From NCBI GenBank assembly GCA_946403075.1, contig CAMIYN010000003.1:1-61078 (forward strand): a stretch of DNA of 61,078 nt, read 5' to 3'. Below the pieces are notes generated by a model. It was given only the letters and a program-made list of their open reading frames with translations. It did not search any database and was not told the origin of the DNA. The DNA is from an uncultured Lachnospiraceae bacterium (GTDB lineage: Bacteria > Bacillota > Clostridia > Lachnospirales > Lachnospiraceae). How positions within the stretch are numbered: the stretch's first letter is position 1; every line of letters begins with the position of its first letter. Position numbers and translations under genes: made by a program. This document shows positions 31,801-46,800 of the stretch, piece after piece.

Positions 31801-34800
31801 GACATTTATGACAGTAGCCTTTTCACATAAATTATTGTCAGGTATTATTTATTCAACTTGGAACAAAGAAAATGTGCTTGGGTTTGCAGATTATTCTTAT
31901 GATTCAGTATTTAAAGTGGACAATACCAAAGATAGTAGCTTAGAGATAGCCCTTTTTGATGATGTGGTAATGGCTAATATGCCTCACAGGCATAGAGAGT
32001 GTGGAAATCTTGAAAGTGAAGAATGTAGTCACAGCTTTATAGAAGAACATAAAGAAATACAGGAATATATTGCTTGGGATGGAACAAAAACTGAATTAGA
32101 GAGTGGACACTATTTCTTAACCAAAGATATATCAACAGATAGTATAACAACATTAGACAATGGAATAGTAAGCATTTGTCTAAATGGAAAGACACTAGAA
32201 GTAAAGACAATAGGTGCAGGTATTAGATATATAACAAATTGTAGAGATAATGAAACAAAAATAATTGCAAATAATGAAGGAAGTAATAAAACTTTATTTG
32301 TTGGAACAACAAGCATCATTGCTGCAGAACAAATAATAGTAGAAAATGCAAGAGGATTTGTAGCGGAGGATACATTTGAAGCAAAAAATGTATTGTTTGA
32401 TGGAAAGTTAGGCAAAATTGATGATGATGAATTGACATTTTTCTATAAGGGTGTTGAGGAAAATAGAAAATTAGTTTTAGAGAACTGTATTATACAAAAT
32501 TATACTTTAAAAACAATGAACTTAATTGATATTACAGATATAGATTCTTATATGTATGATGTTGAATTTAAAAACATCACAAGTAATGTGCCAATGTTTA
32601 AAAATACAAATAACTATGATGAGAAGGAAAGGGTATTTAGAGATGTAAACCTTAATAATATAACATATTCAAATCACACTGATCCTTTTTGGTCTATTGA
32701 TGGAGCAAAATATGAAGATGAATTTATTGCAGAGCAGAATAACTCAGTAGGAACATTTGTAAAATTTGCTTCAAGTAGTTTCGTTTTGAAAAATAGAAAT
32801 AATTCAAGATTAAGAATTGCAGAAAATGTATTTAACACGGGATTAACATCGCAAAATACAACTCCTATAGTGTTTGAAAATGAAAATCGTTTAGCACAGT
32901 ATGTTCGATTGGAAGTTAGAGATAATATATACTATGCAAAAGAAGGTCAAGATATACTTGTGCTTAATACGGGAGAATTGCAGAGCAACAATAACATATA
33001 TATAGTCAACAATGTTTTTGAAGATAGAACTGTTGCAGGAATTAGCACAGAGAGTGAGTTGATTGCTTTGTATCTTGGAGAAAAAGCTTATTTGACACTT
33101 GGTTCGGTAGGCTTGCAAGTTACTAACAATACTTATTCAAAGGAAAATGATAGTGAAGTAGAAAGGCATGTATATCAACTTAGGTCTAGGAATACAAAAG
33201 GTTTTATGAAACAATTAGTTGGGACAAAATTGCAAATAGAAGAAGTAAAGACAAGTGTTTCTTTTGTGTCAGAAGATGGACATGGCACAATCTATAAAAA
33301 TTGGAATAGAACAAACATTTCGAGTCCAACTGATGCGAGATATGCTTTCGTATTTGGACCTGATAGGAATTTACATTCAAAGCTATATACAAGTATATTT
33401 GGCTCTGGAGAAAATGCTGAACTCATAGTGGACTTTGATTTGTCAAAGTTTACATATGATCTCATATATAAGCCAGGAGTTGCTACAAAAAGCACAGGAG
33501 AAATTGTGGATATTATTGGTGAAGATATTGATGTTCCAGTGATAGGTGGCGATACAGTAATAAATATTATTGATAATCCATATGGATATTATGAGACATT
33601 TGAATTTAAAGGTTGGCGAGCTGAAAATGGAGATATATATAATCCAGGAGATCCAGTAGTTAGATTGACTAGACAAGATGGAGGACTTGCTATATTAACT
33701 GCCATATGGGAAGAAATAACTTATAATGTAGTTTTACAGGCAGGCTATGTGAGTGAAAATGTGCGATTAACAGATCTCAAATATTCAGAAGAATTCACTG
33801 TGCCTACTGAACCATATGAGAGACCAGGGTATTATATAAGTACATATTCACTCATTAGAGTAGAGAGATCTCTTAATAATCCATTAATTGTTGAAAAAGA
33901 TGCTGTTGAGACACTTGTGCCAGGTGAAAGAGTATCGGGGCTTATAGACAAGGTATCTAGTTCAAGTTATGTGCTCGTATATACGACGAGGTGGAAAGAA
34001 CACGAATACAATATTATATATAATAGTGGAATAACTGGCTATGAATATAATGAAGAAAATCCAAAGATGGAGAATTCTGTTGGAACAATTTTGTCTACTG
34101 ATAGGCTGAGAGAAAATACATATTCAAGAATTGGTATGCGATTTATAGGTTGGGCGACAACTCCAAATGCAACAGAAATGGAATTTGATTCTAATAATTT
34201 GATAAGAGATGTTGTGAGAAAATATTATCAAGATTTGAATATAAACTTATATGCTGTATGGGAAAAGATAGAATATACTTTGACATTTAATTCAAATGGT
34301 GGAGCATTTGGAGCAGGAGATGGCCTTGAGAGACTACCACTTTACTACGAAGATGATATAGTATATCCAACTCCAAGAAGGACAGGTTATGTATTTAAGG
34401 GATACACAACTATAAGAGATGGCGAAATTATATACAAAGAGATAAAGTGGAGAGAAACAGAAGATAGAACTGTCTATGCGAAGTGGGAAGAGGCAAGCAG
34501 TGTTTTGTATGTAAATGGTAATGGTGGAACATTAAATAACTCAAAAGAGTTACAATTAAAGATGAATTATAATGACCCAGTCCCACTAAACGATATTATA
34601 GATATGGTTGATGAAAGAATGGGTTATATAAAACTTGGATTATTTACAAGTAGCACAGCAACATCAGAAGAGTATAGATATACTGACACTCAGTGGAAGG
34701 AAGAGGGAAATAAGGAAATATTTGTAGGGTGGAAAGCAAAAGAGTATATAATTACTTATAATGCAAATAATGGTGTTGGAGAAAAAATGGCAAATACATC

Positions 34801-37800
34801 TGTTACAGTTGAAGATAACTCAAAACTTGCAAGTGCAAGCTATACATATGAGGGTAGAAATTTTGTAGGTTGGAGTACAAATAGATTTGATGTTATACCA
34901 CTCTATGAAAATGAAGCAGATGTTAAAAGAATAATTGAAGATAATTCAGAAAGAGATGAGATTGAATTGTTTGCAATATGGGCAAAGATTGAGTATGTAT
35001 TAACTTTAAATGCAATGGGAGGAGTTTATTCTAATAACTTGGGGCACAAGAATATAAATTATAAATATGGAGATATGATTTCTCTTGAATCACCAAAACG
35101 AAGTGGATATGCATTTATGGGTTATTATACTTCTATCGAATATATAGAGAAATATAGCAAAGATACTTGGGAAGAAAATGCAAATCGAATAATATATGCA
35201 TCGTGGGCTGAAGCAGATTACATCTTGACAGTTAATGCAAATGGAGGAACTATAGGAGGATTATTGACAGTAGATATACCTATGTCATTAGGAAAAACTA
35301 TAGATTTGGCATCAGTGACCGAGGCAATAGATATTAGGGCAGGATATGTTCCTATTGGCTATTTCAAAACTGCTAATAGTATAGTAAATGAAAACAAATA
35401 CGAGGGAGAAGGAACTGAATGGGAAGAAAATAGTATAACAACTATTTATATAGGTTGGAGTGTAATAGATTATCATATCATATATGATAGAAATGATGGA
35501 GATGAAAGTGTTGCACAAATAACTGATACAGTTTGCCATATTGAGTCAACTATTAGATTAAATAAAAATACATATACAAGAATAGGTCATAATTTCTTGG
35601 GATGGAGTGCTGAGAAAGATACTAATATTTATGAGTATGAAGATATGGAATATGCGACGTATGTAATACAAGATCATGGAAGAGTAAAAGAAAATCCAAG
35701 AGTTATAAGACTTTATGCTGTATGGGAAAAGATACCATATAAGATTACTTATAGTGCAAATGGTGGGTATTATAGTTATGGAGGCACAAATACTGAAAAT
35801 ATAACAGAGACAATTTATTATGGAGATGAGATTAAAAAATATATACCAACAAGGGAAAAGTATTTATTCCTGAATAAATATCATACAGAGGATAGCCAGG
35901 ATTATACTAATAAATATTTTTATCATACCGAAAATTTAACAATATATGCAACTTGGAAATATACACCTTATACTTTTACTGTAAATGGTAATGGTGGAAC
36001 GATAGATAGTAGAACGGTAATCAGTAGTAAGTCAAGTATTGGTGACATAATTGATATGAGTAAATACAAAGTAGATCCAAGAGAAGGATATGATAATATA
36101 GGTTTTTATACAAATTCAAAAATATTTGATGACACAACGAGATTTACAAAAACCATATGGGATGTAGAGAGTGATATTACAGTATATGTAGGTTGGCAAC
36201 CAAAAGTATTTAATCTCACTTTAAATTCTGGTTTAGGACAATTTAAGGATGGATCTACACGAAAAATTTTAAGAGCAACATATGGGGAAGTTATCATAAA
36301 AGAAGTTCCTGAGAGAGGTATGCATGTATTTACAGGATATTATGACAATGAAAACACTGATATAGGGCAAAAATACGAACAACAAGTTTTTCTCGAATTA
36401 GAAGATAAAGAATTGTGGGCAGGTTGGAGTCAATCTCAATACAAGATAAGAGTAGAGGGAAATGGAGGGACATTAAATGGTGGACTTAGTGCAGTAGAAA
36501 TACCACTTCAACTCAATGGGGATATTGACTTGTCTGTAGTTCTTGTGGATGATAGAAAAGATTATGTATTTATCGGATATTATACAAGTCCAACTAATTT
36601 CACACAGGGAGAATTATATAGGGGGACAAGACTTTTGAGTCCGAGAAATCAAGTGGTATATGCGGGATGGAGGCCAGTACTTTATTATATTGATTTTTAT
36701 CCAAACCCTCCAACTGACTTAAATGGAAACAGATACACTACCAATATACAAATGGATAGACAATCAGTAAATCAAAAAGATAAAACAGAAAGAGTTAATG
36801 AAAATAAATTTGATTTTCCAGGATATCATTTTGTAGGATGGAAACTATCAACTACCTCAAATCCTATAAAGTATCAAAACAAGGATTATTTGGAAGAAGA
36901 AAACCAAAAAGATGGTTCAGTCATCCAATTCTATGCCACTTGGGAACCAAATACATATTATGTAACATTTGATAAAGGAAATCCACAAGCAGAAGGACCA
37001 GGTATAGAAGCACAGAGCATTTTATATGATACTGTATATAATCTTCCAGAGTCTGTTCAAGTATTTACTTATGGTGAAAAACTATTTGATTATTGGATAG
37101 TTGATAAAGTCTCACTGAATGATAATGAGATAGTCGAAGAAGAAAAAGACTTTGTAGGCATAGCCACATATAGTAATCTTGAAGGAGTATTTAATTTAAC
37201 AAAGACAGAGGGTGCTACCATCACACTGAGAGCTGTGTGGAAGGATGTAATAAGTTATATAGATTTCATACCTGATTTGCCAGAAGGACATAGTTTAAAA
37301 GAAAATGTTACGATGCAGAGACAAAAAATGGTAGGTGGTGATGCTATAAAACTTAGCAAAAACGAATATTCATCTGTAGGTTTAACATTTATGGGTTGGA
37401 ATACAGACAGAGCAACAACTAGTGTTTTATATAAAGATGAAAGTATTGTTTATGCATTGGGTAGAAGAGATGATCAAGTAATACAATTCTATGGAAAATG
37501 GTTAAAGAATAATGTGACTATTACTTATGATGCAGGAAATGCTGATGATGAAGAAATCCCTACAACAAAGGGTGATGGGAGTGATATAAATAGAGGTATA
37601 ATACCTACACCAAGCCATATAAGGAATAGAAATGGTTCTGAATTTTTGTATTATAAAATCAAATCAATAAAAACAGCGACAGGGGCAGAAGTCCCAATGA
37701 CTATAAAAGATTATGAGAGAAAAATATATCCAAGGACTGTGGCAAGCAGTTTGACTGATATAAAAAATGCAAACATTGAACTTATAAAAATTTATGATGA

Positions 37801-40800
37801 ATATTATAATTTAAAGTTTGTGGGTAATGCACCAAAGGCAGATCAAGGAAACAAAACAGAACCGGAATATAATAGTCAAAGAATCAGAATTAATGATAGA
37901 GAATATCTCGCAACAAATTCAATCACTCTAAATGGGTATATTTATCAAGGTTGGTCTATGTCAAATGAAGCTGATGCAAAAATAGATTATGTAGACCACT
38001 ATTTCATGACTGATACACTTGCGACAGTTCCAGAAGCCACAGTAGAAATGTATGCAAAATGGGAACCTATAACATATAATATTGTTTTAGAGCCAGGACA
38101 TACAGATATTAGCAATTTCCAATTTATGCAAACAGAGAGTATTCAAAATGAGTATTTGAGAAATAGAAAATTTGATCAAACATATACAATGCCAAGAATG
38201 CAAGCAACATATGATTTAGCACACCCATTTGCTTTCTGGATAGTGGATAGAGTTATAAATCCAGATGGTACATATGGTGACAAAAAGGCATTTATAGAGC
38301 AACAAGGTTCATACAAAAACTTGGCATATGTGCAAGATGCAACGGTTTATTTGAGAGCTGTGTGGAGAAATAATAATTATCAAATAGTATTTAAGCCAAA
38401 CCTAAAGCAAGGACAGGTTTTAGTTGAAAATGTAAGTATGGCAACTCTGAGTCTTGCATCACACGAGAGAACAAACTTGCCAAAAAATATATATGATGTA
38501 AAACATCACAAATTCTTGGGTTGGGCAACGAGTAGTAATGCTAAAAAAGTTTTATATCAAGATGAAGAGTATATAGGTGGACTTACAAGCTTTAGTAATA
38601 AAGTTATAGAATTATTTGCTGTGTGGGAATTTGTAAATTTTGATGTTGAATATGATAATGGCACAGCAAGCGGAAGTCTAAATCTTGATGGAGTTTTGGA
38701 TACACATAAAGTATTGAATCCAGATGGAAGCGAAACTACTGATACAAGTGATGGATTTAATAATAGTGCAGAATTTTCACATTATATAATCCTTGACATA
38801 TTGGATGAAAATAAAAAAATAACCTCACTCAGCGAAGCACAAAAACAACAAAAGTATGAGCCAGGAGATATAATAGAAGATATAACAAAGATTAATAATT
38901 CAACTGTAATTCTTAGACCTATTTATAAAGAACCATATAATGTGCTTATAACTACAAATGAAATGGTTGGAGAGAGAGGAAATGTGGGGCAAGTAGTTCC
39001 AAGAACACATGATTTCTCTGCTTATGCAAATGATAGAATAGTTGTGGAAGATTATGGTTTTTCTATAACGGGGTATCATTATGATAGTTATATCGTAGAT
39101 GACAAAGAGTGTTTTATTGGAACAACAATTAATGCACTTTCTAGTGTCTCAAATGTAACGAGAGAAATGGAAGTCAAATTTAAACCAAATACATACACAG
39201 TGTATTATGACAAAGGTAATTCAAATGTAGTGGGAGTAATGGGATTGGAAGCTGCGAGAAACTATGACAAAGAATATACTTTGCCATACAATAACTTTAC
39301 ATTTGATAATTCGCATCCATTTTTGTATTGGGTAGTAGACAAGATAACTGATGCAAATGGAAATGAAGTAAATAATTATAGGTATAATAGAGATAGATAT
39401 ATGAGCGAAGAAAATGGAATATATCCAAATGTTTTCTATAATCTAACTAACATTGATGATGCTGTTGTAAATCTCAAAGCAGTGTGGGGAAATATAAGGT
39501 ATAAAGTGCAATTTGACAAGAATCTACCTGTCAATAAAGAGTTAACTGATGAGACTAAAGATTTTGTGATGGGAACAATGGATATAGTCACAGGTAGAGA
39601 GAGTGAAAACTTGATACCTGAGTGTGAGTGGAATGTAAAGGGATATGACTTCCTTGGATGGAATGTTGCATCAAGTAGTTTAACTCCAATATATACAGCT
39701 GGAAGCGAGTTGGTAGGACTTCCAAGAGAAGATGGCGATGTGATAACACTATATGCTGTGTGGAGAAAGTCAAGTGGTATAGTGCATATAACAGCAGGGC
39801 ATCACTCAAGTAAAGAAACATTAGTAATGGATACAAATAAAGATTATGGAGGATTTATACCAACCATTGCAGATATGAACGATGACGGAAAACCACTTAT
39901 GTATTATAGATTAGTATCACTTAGTGATTCACAAGGAAATCCTTACGAATTATCAAATGAAGAAATACTAAATAGAATAAAACCTGGTGATATAGCAAGT
40001 ATGATTATAAGAGAAGAAGGTGATGTGGCTACGATATCTGCAGTTTACAGAGAACCATATAAAGTAATATATCAAAAAGGCTCTGTAATTGATGCCAGTG
40101 GAAAAGAAAGAGTTATAAATAAGAGACAAGTTGAAAGAGATGCTTATGTAAATGATTATGTCGTTATAGAGGATGTATTATTTGAGACAAATGGTGGTTA
40201 TGCATTTACAAGAAATTATAGTGATGAAGATGGGAATGTATTTGCTCCAGGAGAAATATATGAGAGTCTGGTTGATACAGTAGGAGAAGAATATGTTTTG
40301 ACAGCAATGTATGACCCTATCAAATATTATGTAACATTTGATAGAGGAAATGAAGATGCTTCAGGAACAGAACTTGGGGTAGAAATGGAATTCGATAAAG
40401 TAACAATGATTGCTTCAAAGTCAATAACTGATAATTTCACTTATGCTGATTATGAGATAGAATGTTTAGTTACTGACTATTTAATAAAATATGATGAACA
40501 ATTATCAATGGATTGGATAGATATAGGTGGACAAGATAGAAAGAAAATTACTCTAAACAGTGAAGGCTATTACGAATTATTGAATTTAACAGATATAGAA
40601 GATGTAATAGTTGTTGTAAAATTGGTGTGGAGTGAAATTCCATACACTGTTAATTTCTTGCCAAATGTACCATATGGATATAGTTTGGATAAAGATGTAA
40701 AAATGGATCCTATTAGTATTGTTGGAAGTCAAAGTGTACCAGTCCCAGTTAGTGATTACTCTGTAAAAGGCTTTAATCTTTTAGGATGGAGCAAACAGGA

Positions 40801-43800
40801 AAATGCAACAGAACCACTCTATAGAGAAGGAGATATGTTATTTGGACTTGGAAATAGAAATAATGATGTCATAAACCTTTATGCTATATGGGAAGAGCAA
40901 GAGGGTGAAATACAATATATACCTGGCAATAGAAGCAATAATAGTGAAAAGACTGTATCTACAAAAGATAACAATGGTTTGATAGTTGCACCTGCTACAA
41001 ATAGTAATTTAAATGGAAAGTCTTTTTCTCATTATATGATAGATAGAATTTATGATAAAAATGGAAACATATTAGAACTTACAGATTCTGAAAAGTTTAT
41101 GAGAATATATGAGGGAACTTATACAAATCTTTTACTTAGAGCAGATGGAGACCTTGTAGTACTAAAAGAAATCTATGATGAAAGATATAGAGTAATAATA
41201 ACAGCAGGTTCAATTACAGATATTGATAATGTAGTTCATAGAGGCAGCCCAAGTTCAACAATATCAAAAGAAGTGTATGTAGGAGAGAGAGTAGATATTC
41301 CAGATGATATTGAATATTCAATGGACTATGGATACAAATTTAATAAAACATTTACAGGAACTTTTGCAGGTCAAACAAGAATATTTAATGCAGGGGATGC
41401 ACCTACAGATATTTCAACAAGAGAAAGTGTTTATTATACAATTACAGCAAATTATGATCCAATTAAGTATTATGTAAGGTTTGATAAAGGACCAGATGTT
41501 GTTAGTGGTACTATGACAGATCAAGAATTTTTCTTTGATAGTAGAAAACAGTTAAATCGTAGGGAATATTACAACGGGAGAAAAGCATTTGAATATTGGG
41601 TATTAGATAAATACCAATATGCAGATGGCACAATCAAAGAAAATGTAAATAGAGCGACATTTAGTAATTTAGCAATGATTTCTAATATAGCAAGAGAAGA
41701 GGGAACAATAGTAACATTAAAAGCAGTATGGGAAGGTGATATAACTTATATTAAATTCAATCCAAATGTTCCTAGTGGATACTCATTATCAGATAGTTCT
41801 GTCAATATGGAAAATATGAAATTGACAGGTGGGGAAGCATTACCACTCACAAAGAATACATATGATGTAAGGGGATATAAATTTGTAGGATGGGGAACAT
41901 CAAATAATTCTAGTGTTGTTAAATATAATGATGGAGAATCTGTTTATGGCTTGTGTAGAAATTCAGGAGATACTATTGAGTTATATGCAATCTGGGAAAA
42001 ACTAAGGGGAAGAGTTGTTATAAGACCAGGCATGAATCCAAAAACTACAGAAACCAATATGACCTTTGGAACAGAAGACTTGGGTGGGAAGTTGCCTTCA
42101 CCAAGTGAAGTGTATAGATACAATGCAAACAATGCAGAGTTTGTTTACTATATAATAGAAAGCATACAACCAAATAACTCAAATATCGCATATACTTTGA
42201 CCGAAGAAGAGAATCTCATGAAAGTTTATCCAGGAACAGATATGAATTCACTTTTGAGAACTAATGGTGATACAGTAACACTTACTAAAATATATGATGA
42301 GTCTTATGAGATACAGTTAATAGCAAAAGAAATAAAAGATTTAGATAATAATATTATAAAGCCAGAACCTGCAAACTATATTGAAACTCAAGTCATTAGA
42401 ATAAATGATAGAGCAAAGTTAAAGAGAGCAACATTTAGTATGCCTTATGGATATAAGTTTACTGGTAATTTCACTTATTCAAATAGAACTTATACACCAG
42501 GTGGAATTGTCAGAAATATAAGAACAATTCCAGGAACAGTGCAATTACTTGCTGAGTTTAAGCCTATAGAATATCATATTGAATTTTATAGAGGTGATGT
42601 AAATGCTTATGGTTCTATGCAGAGAATAACAGTAGAATATGATAGGGATAATAGACTACCTCGAAATAGTTTTGTGGGGTCAAAAGGTGGGACACTACAA
42701 TATTTTGTTTTAGATGAAATTACATTGCCAAACGGGCAAGTCTTGAGAAATAGAGATATAGAGAGAAAGAAATTTTTATATAGGAGCAATCAACCAACAG
42801 ATTCATTTAGGAATTTAGTTGGAATAGACCAAGCAGTTGTTAAATTAAAAGCTGTGTGGAGTGATTTGAATTACTCAATAGTATTTAATCCAAATGCTCC
42901 AATAGGATATTCTCTAGATGTGCCAATGACCGAGAGAACACAATACTTTGTGGGAAGCCAAAGTCAAGCATTACTATCAAATAGGTATAGTATACAAGGC
43001 TTTTCATTTGATGGTTGGGCAACGAGACCAGAGGCAACAGAAATATTATATGAAGATTCTGAAATTGTATATGGTATAGCAAATAGACATGGACAAGTAA
43101 TAAATCTATATGCTGTATGGACAAAACTTGAAGGATTTATTGGATTTGATTCAGGGCATAATGGGACTTATGAGATATCAACTATTTCAACTGCAGATAA
43201 TGAATATTTGCCACAACCACAAAGTGATGTGAATAGTAGTGGTAGAGTTTTCTTGTATTATATAATTGACTTTATAGAAAGCAAAAATGGTGAGAGATAT
43301 GAACTCTCGGATAGTGAAAAAATGATGCATATAATACCATATTCCAAGACAAGCCAGCTCATAAGAAAAAATGGAGATAAAATAAGATTAAAAGCAATAT
43401 ATAATGAAATGTATAAAATTATATATGCGAGTGGTAGCAAAATTGACAAGGATGGCATATTACATACTGCAAAACCAGATTATGTAGAAGAAATTGTAAC
43501 AGTAAATGATAGATTTAGGATTACTACAACAAGTTTTGTAATAAATAGTGGTTATAAATTTAATAATTCATATACATATAATAATAAGAATTATAGAACA
43601 TCTGAAATAGTGGATAATATAACAAGTACTATAGAAAATATTGATAATTATATTATTCCAGTAGAAGGGGGAAATGTAGATCCGGCAATTATTTTTGTGG
43701 CACAATATGATCCTATAGTTTATCATATTAATTTCGATGCAGGAAATCCAGAGGCAGCAGTTTGGCCAAGTGACCATATGATTAGAAATATAAAATTTGA

Positions 43801-46800
43801 TGAAGATACAAGTTTTGATAGAAACCCTGTTGTATATCAACAACAAAATATAGAATATTTTGTTGTTGACAAGATAACTAGAAATGATGGAACTTTGGTT
43901 GAAATGACAAAAGATATGAGAAAGAAAGTAGATGCGAGAGCAGTAGAAGGCAGATTTAGAAATCTAACGGATATAGATGGTGCGACTGTCACTCTTAAAG
44001 CTGTTTGGAATAGAGTGAGATATACAGTTCAATTTGATCCAAATTTGCCAAAAGGATATAAATTAAATTCAAAGAGTGTTAAAGTGCAAGACATAGCAGT
44101 AGTTGGAGGTGGGGAATTTGTATTACCAGAAAACACATATGTTTTAAATGGAAATAAATTTGTAGGTTGGACTGATGATAAAAATTCAAATATACCAAAA
44201 TATCAACCAGGTGATGTTTTATATGGATATGCAAATAAGAATGATGATATAGTATCAATATATGCAGTGTGGGAATCATATGACGGAAGAGTAGAGTTTG
44301 TCACAGGATATAGAGCTTATAATAGTGATGTTATGAATCCTATATCTACTGATGATGCAAATGGTGGAATCATACCTACTCCAGTTATAGCAAAAAATCT
44401 TAATCAAAAAGAATTTGTATATTATGTAATAGAGTCAAGAAGAGATGAAAATGGAAACATAATAGAGCTTACAAATGAAGAGAAGTTGGAAAAGATATAT
44501 CCTGAAACTCCACTTGGAGCAGTGTTAACTTCTCCAAGTCAAACGGTAGTTCTTAAAAAGATATATAAGGATTTTTACACAATTGTATTATCAGGCTCGT
44601 TAAAAGCAGATTTGGGTGGAATTTACCACAAGGGGCATATAAAGGGAAATAGAAATGAAGTTGAAGTTTTAATGAGAGTAAATGTAGGGGATAGAGCGAC
44701 TATAAGCAATGTAGAATTTGTTATGGATTCATACATATTCAATAATGCTTTTGAATATAATGATAATGGCACAACAAAGATATATAATGTTGGAGATTTT
44801 ATTGAAGATATAAGAACCGAAGCAGGGAAATATGTAGATTTTTATGCTTCGTATACTCCAATAAATTATAGGGTGACATTTGATAGTGGACTTGAGAGAG
44901 ATGTTGAGAATACTATGGCTATGCAGACATATAGAGTTTTTGATGTAAAATACAATATAACAGATTCTATATTTACTTATGGTGGTAAAACTCCAGTATA
45001 CTTTATAGTAAATGAAATAGAAAATAACGGCAAAAAATATACAAAATATCAATTAAAGAATTTGAGAAAGAGAGTGACAAGAGATTCAAATTATGAATAC
45101 TTTAATTTAACTACTATATCAAATGCAACAGTTACATTAAAAGCTGTATGGGATGATGTTGATTATACTGTGAATTTTGCTGCAAATGTCCCAGTAGGCA
45201 AATCACTACAAGTTGCAACAGCGATGAAACCACAATTAATAAAAGGAGGAGATGCTGTTGTGTTCCCAGAAAATATTTACAAAGTAGATGGGTATAGTTT
45301 TGTAGGTTGGAGCACAAATAGGACAGACACAGAAGCTTTGTATTATCCAAATGAAAAAGCATATGGTTTGCTTGAGAAAGGTAATACTTCTAGAGTAATA
45401 AATATTTATGCAATATGGGAGCCAATAAAGGGAACAATTGTATTTGATGCAGGGCATAACAGTACTGAGATAATACCAAATATGGACACCATGCTTCACA
45501 ATAATGGAATACTACCAAACTACAATAATCCAAATGATTCAGGATATGAATTTTCACATTATATAATAGATAGAATTGTTGCTAGAGATGGTAGTACAGA
45601 ATATGTATTAACGGATGAAGAAAAAACTAAGAAGCTATATCCAACTGATAATATTAGAGCAATCACACTGCTTAGAAAACCTGGCGACACAATTTATTTA
45701 AAGAAGATTTATAAAGAGGAGTATAGTTTAGTTTATAATGGCGGAAGTATAATTAATGCGAGTGGCGAAAGTATTAGTGCGAGTCCAAGAGAAGTTGTGA
45801 GAACAATTTATATAAATGATAGAGTTGTAATAGAAAACTTACCATTTAATATAGATGCATATGCTTTTGATGGAGTATATCTTGATAATGAAGAAAAAGA
45901 ATTTAGAATAGGTCAAATAGTTGAAAACTTGAGTGATGTTGTAGGCTCAATAGTAGAATTGACAGCACAGTATTCACCACTAAAATATAGTATAGAATTC
46001 TTGCCAGGTATGCCAGGAGTTGGTGGAAATAAACTAAATTATTCACTTAACTATAATGAAGCGAAGTCTCTTCTACCTGTGGGATATACTTATGGTTCAA
46101 ATGAGCTTGAATATTGGGTTTGGGAAAAGACTACTGATAAATATGGAAAAGAAATAATACATAAAGGTTTGGAGAGAAAGAAGTTTGCAAAAAATGCAGA
46201 AGTAATTAACTTGACAACTTTGTCAAATGCAGTGTTGACATTTAAAGCAGTGTGGAAAAATGTGCCATATAATATAGTATTTAATGCAAATATTCCTACT
46301 GATGGAGAATTAGTATCTGAAACAACACAAATGGATAAACAAACATTTATAGGGGGAGAAGAAAAGCCATTATCAAAAAATCAGTATATAGTTCGAGGAT
46401 ATCAATTTGTAGGTTGGGCAACTAATAGCAATACGACCAATATTGCTTATAGTGATGAAGAGTCGGTATTTGCTCTTGCTAAGAGAAATAATGAAGAGAT
46501 ACCATTATATGCAGTTTGGACAAGGAAAAACGGAACTATCAATATACTTCCAGGACATAATAGCTCTGCAAATCCAGTTAGCTTTAATGCAGCAAAATAT
46601 AATGATGGTATACTCCCAGAGGGAGATCCAAATGATGACAGTAGAACTTTCTTGTATTATAGGATTTATAACATAGTAAACTCTAATAATGTTGAGTATG
46701 AATTAACTGAAGAAGAAAAATATAATGATGTAATACCAGGAATAACTATGAGTATGCTTTTAAGAAATGAGGGAGACACCGTATCGTTAATTAAGATTTA

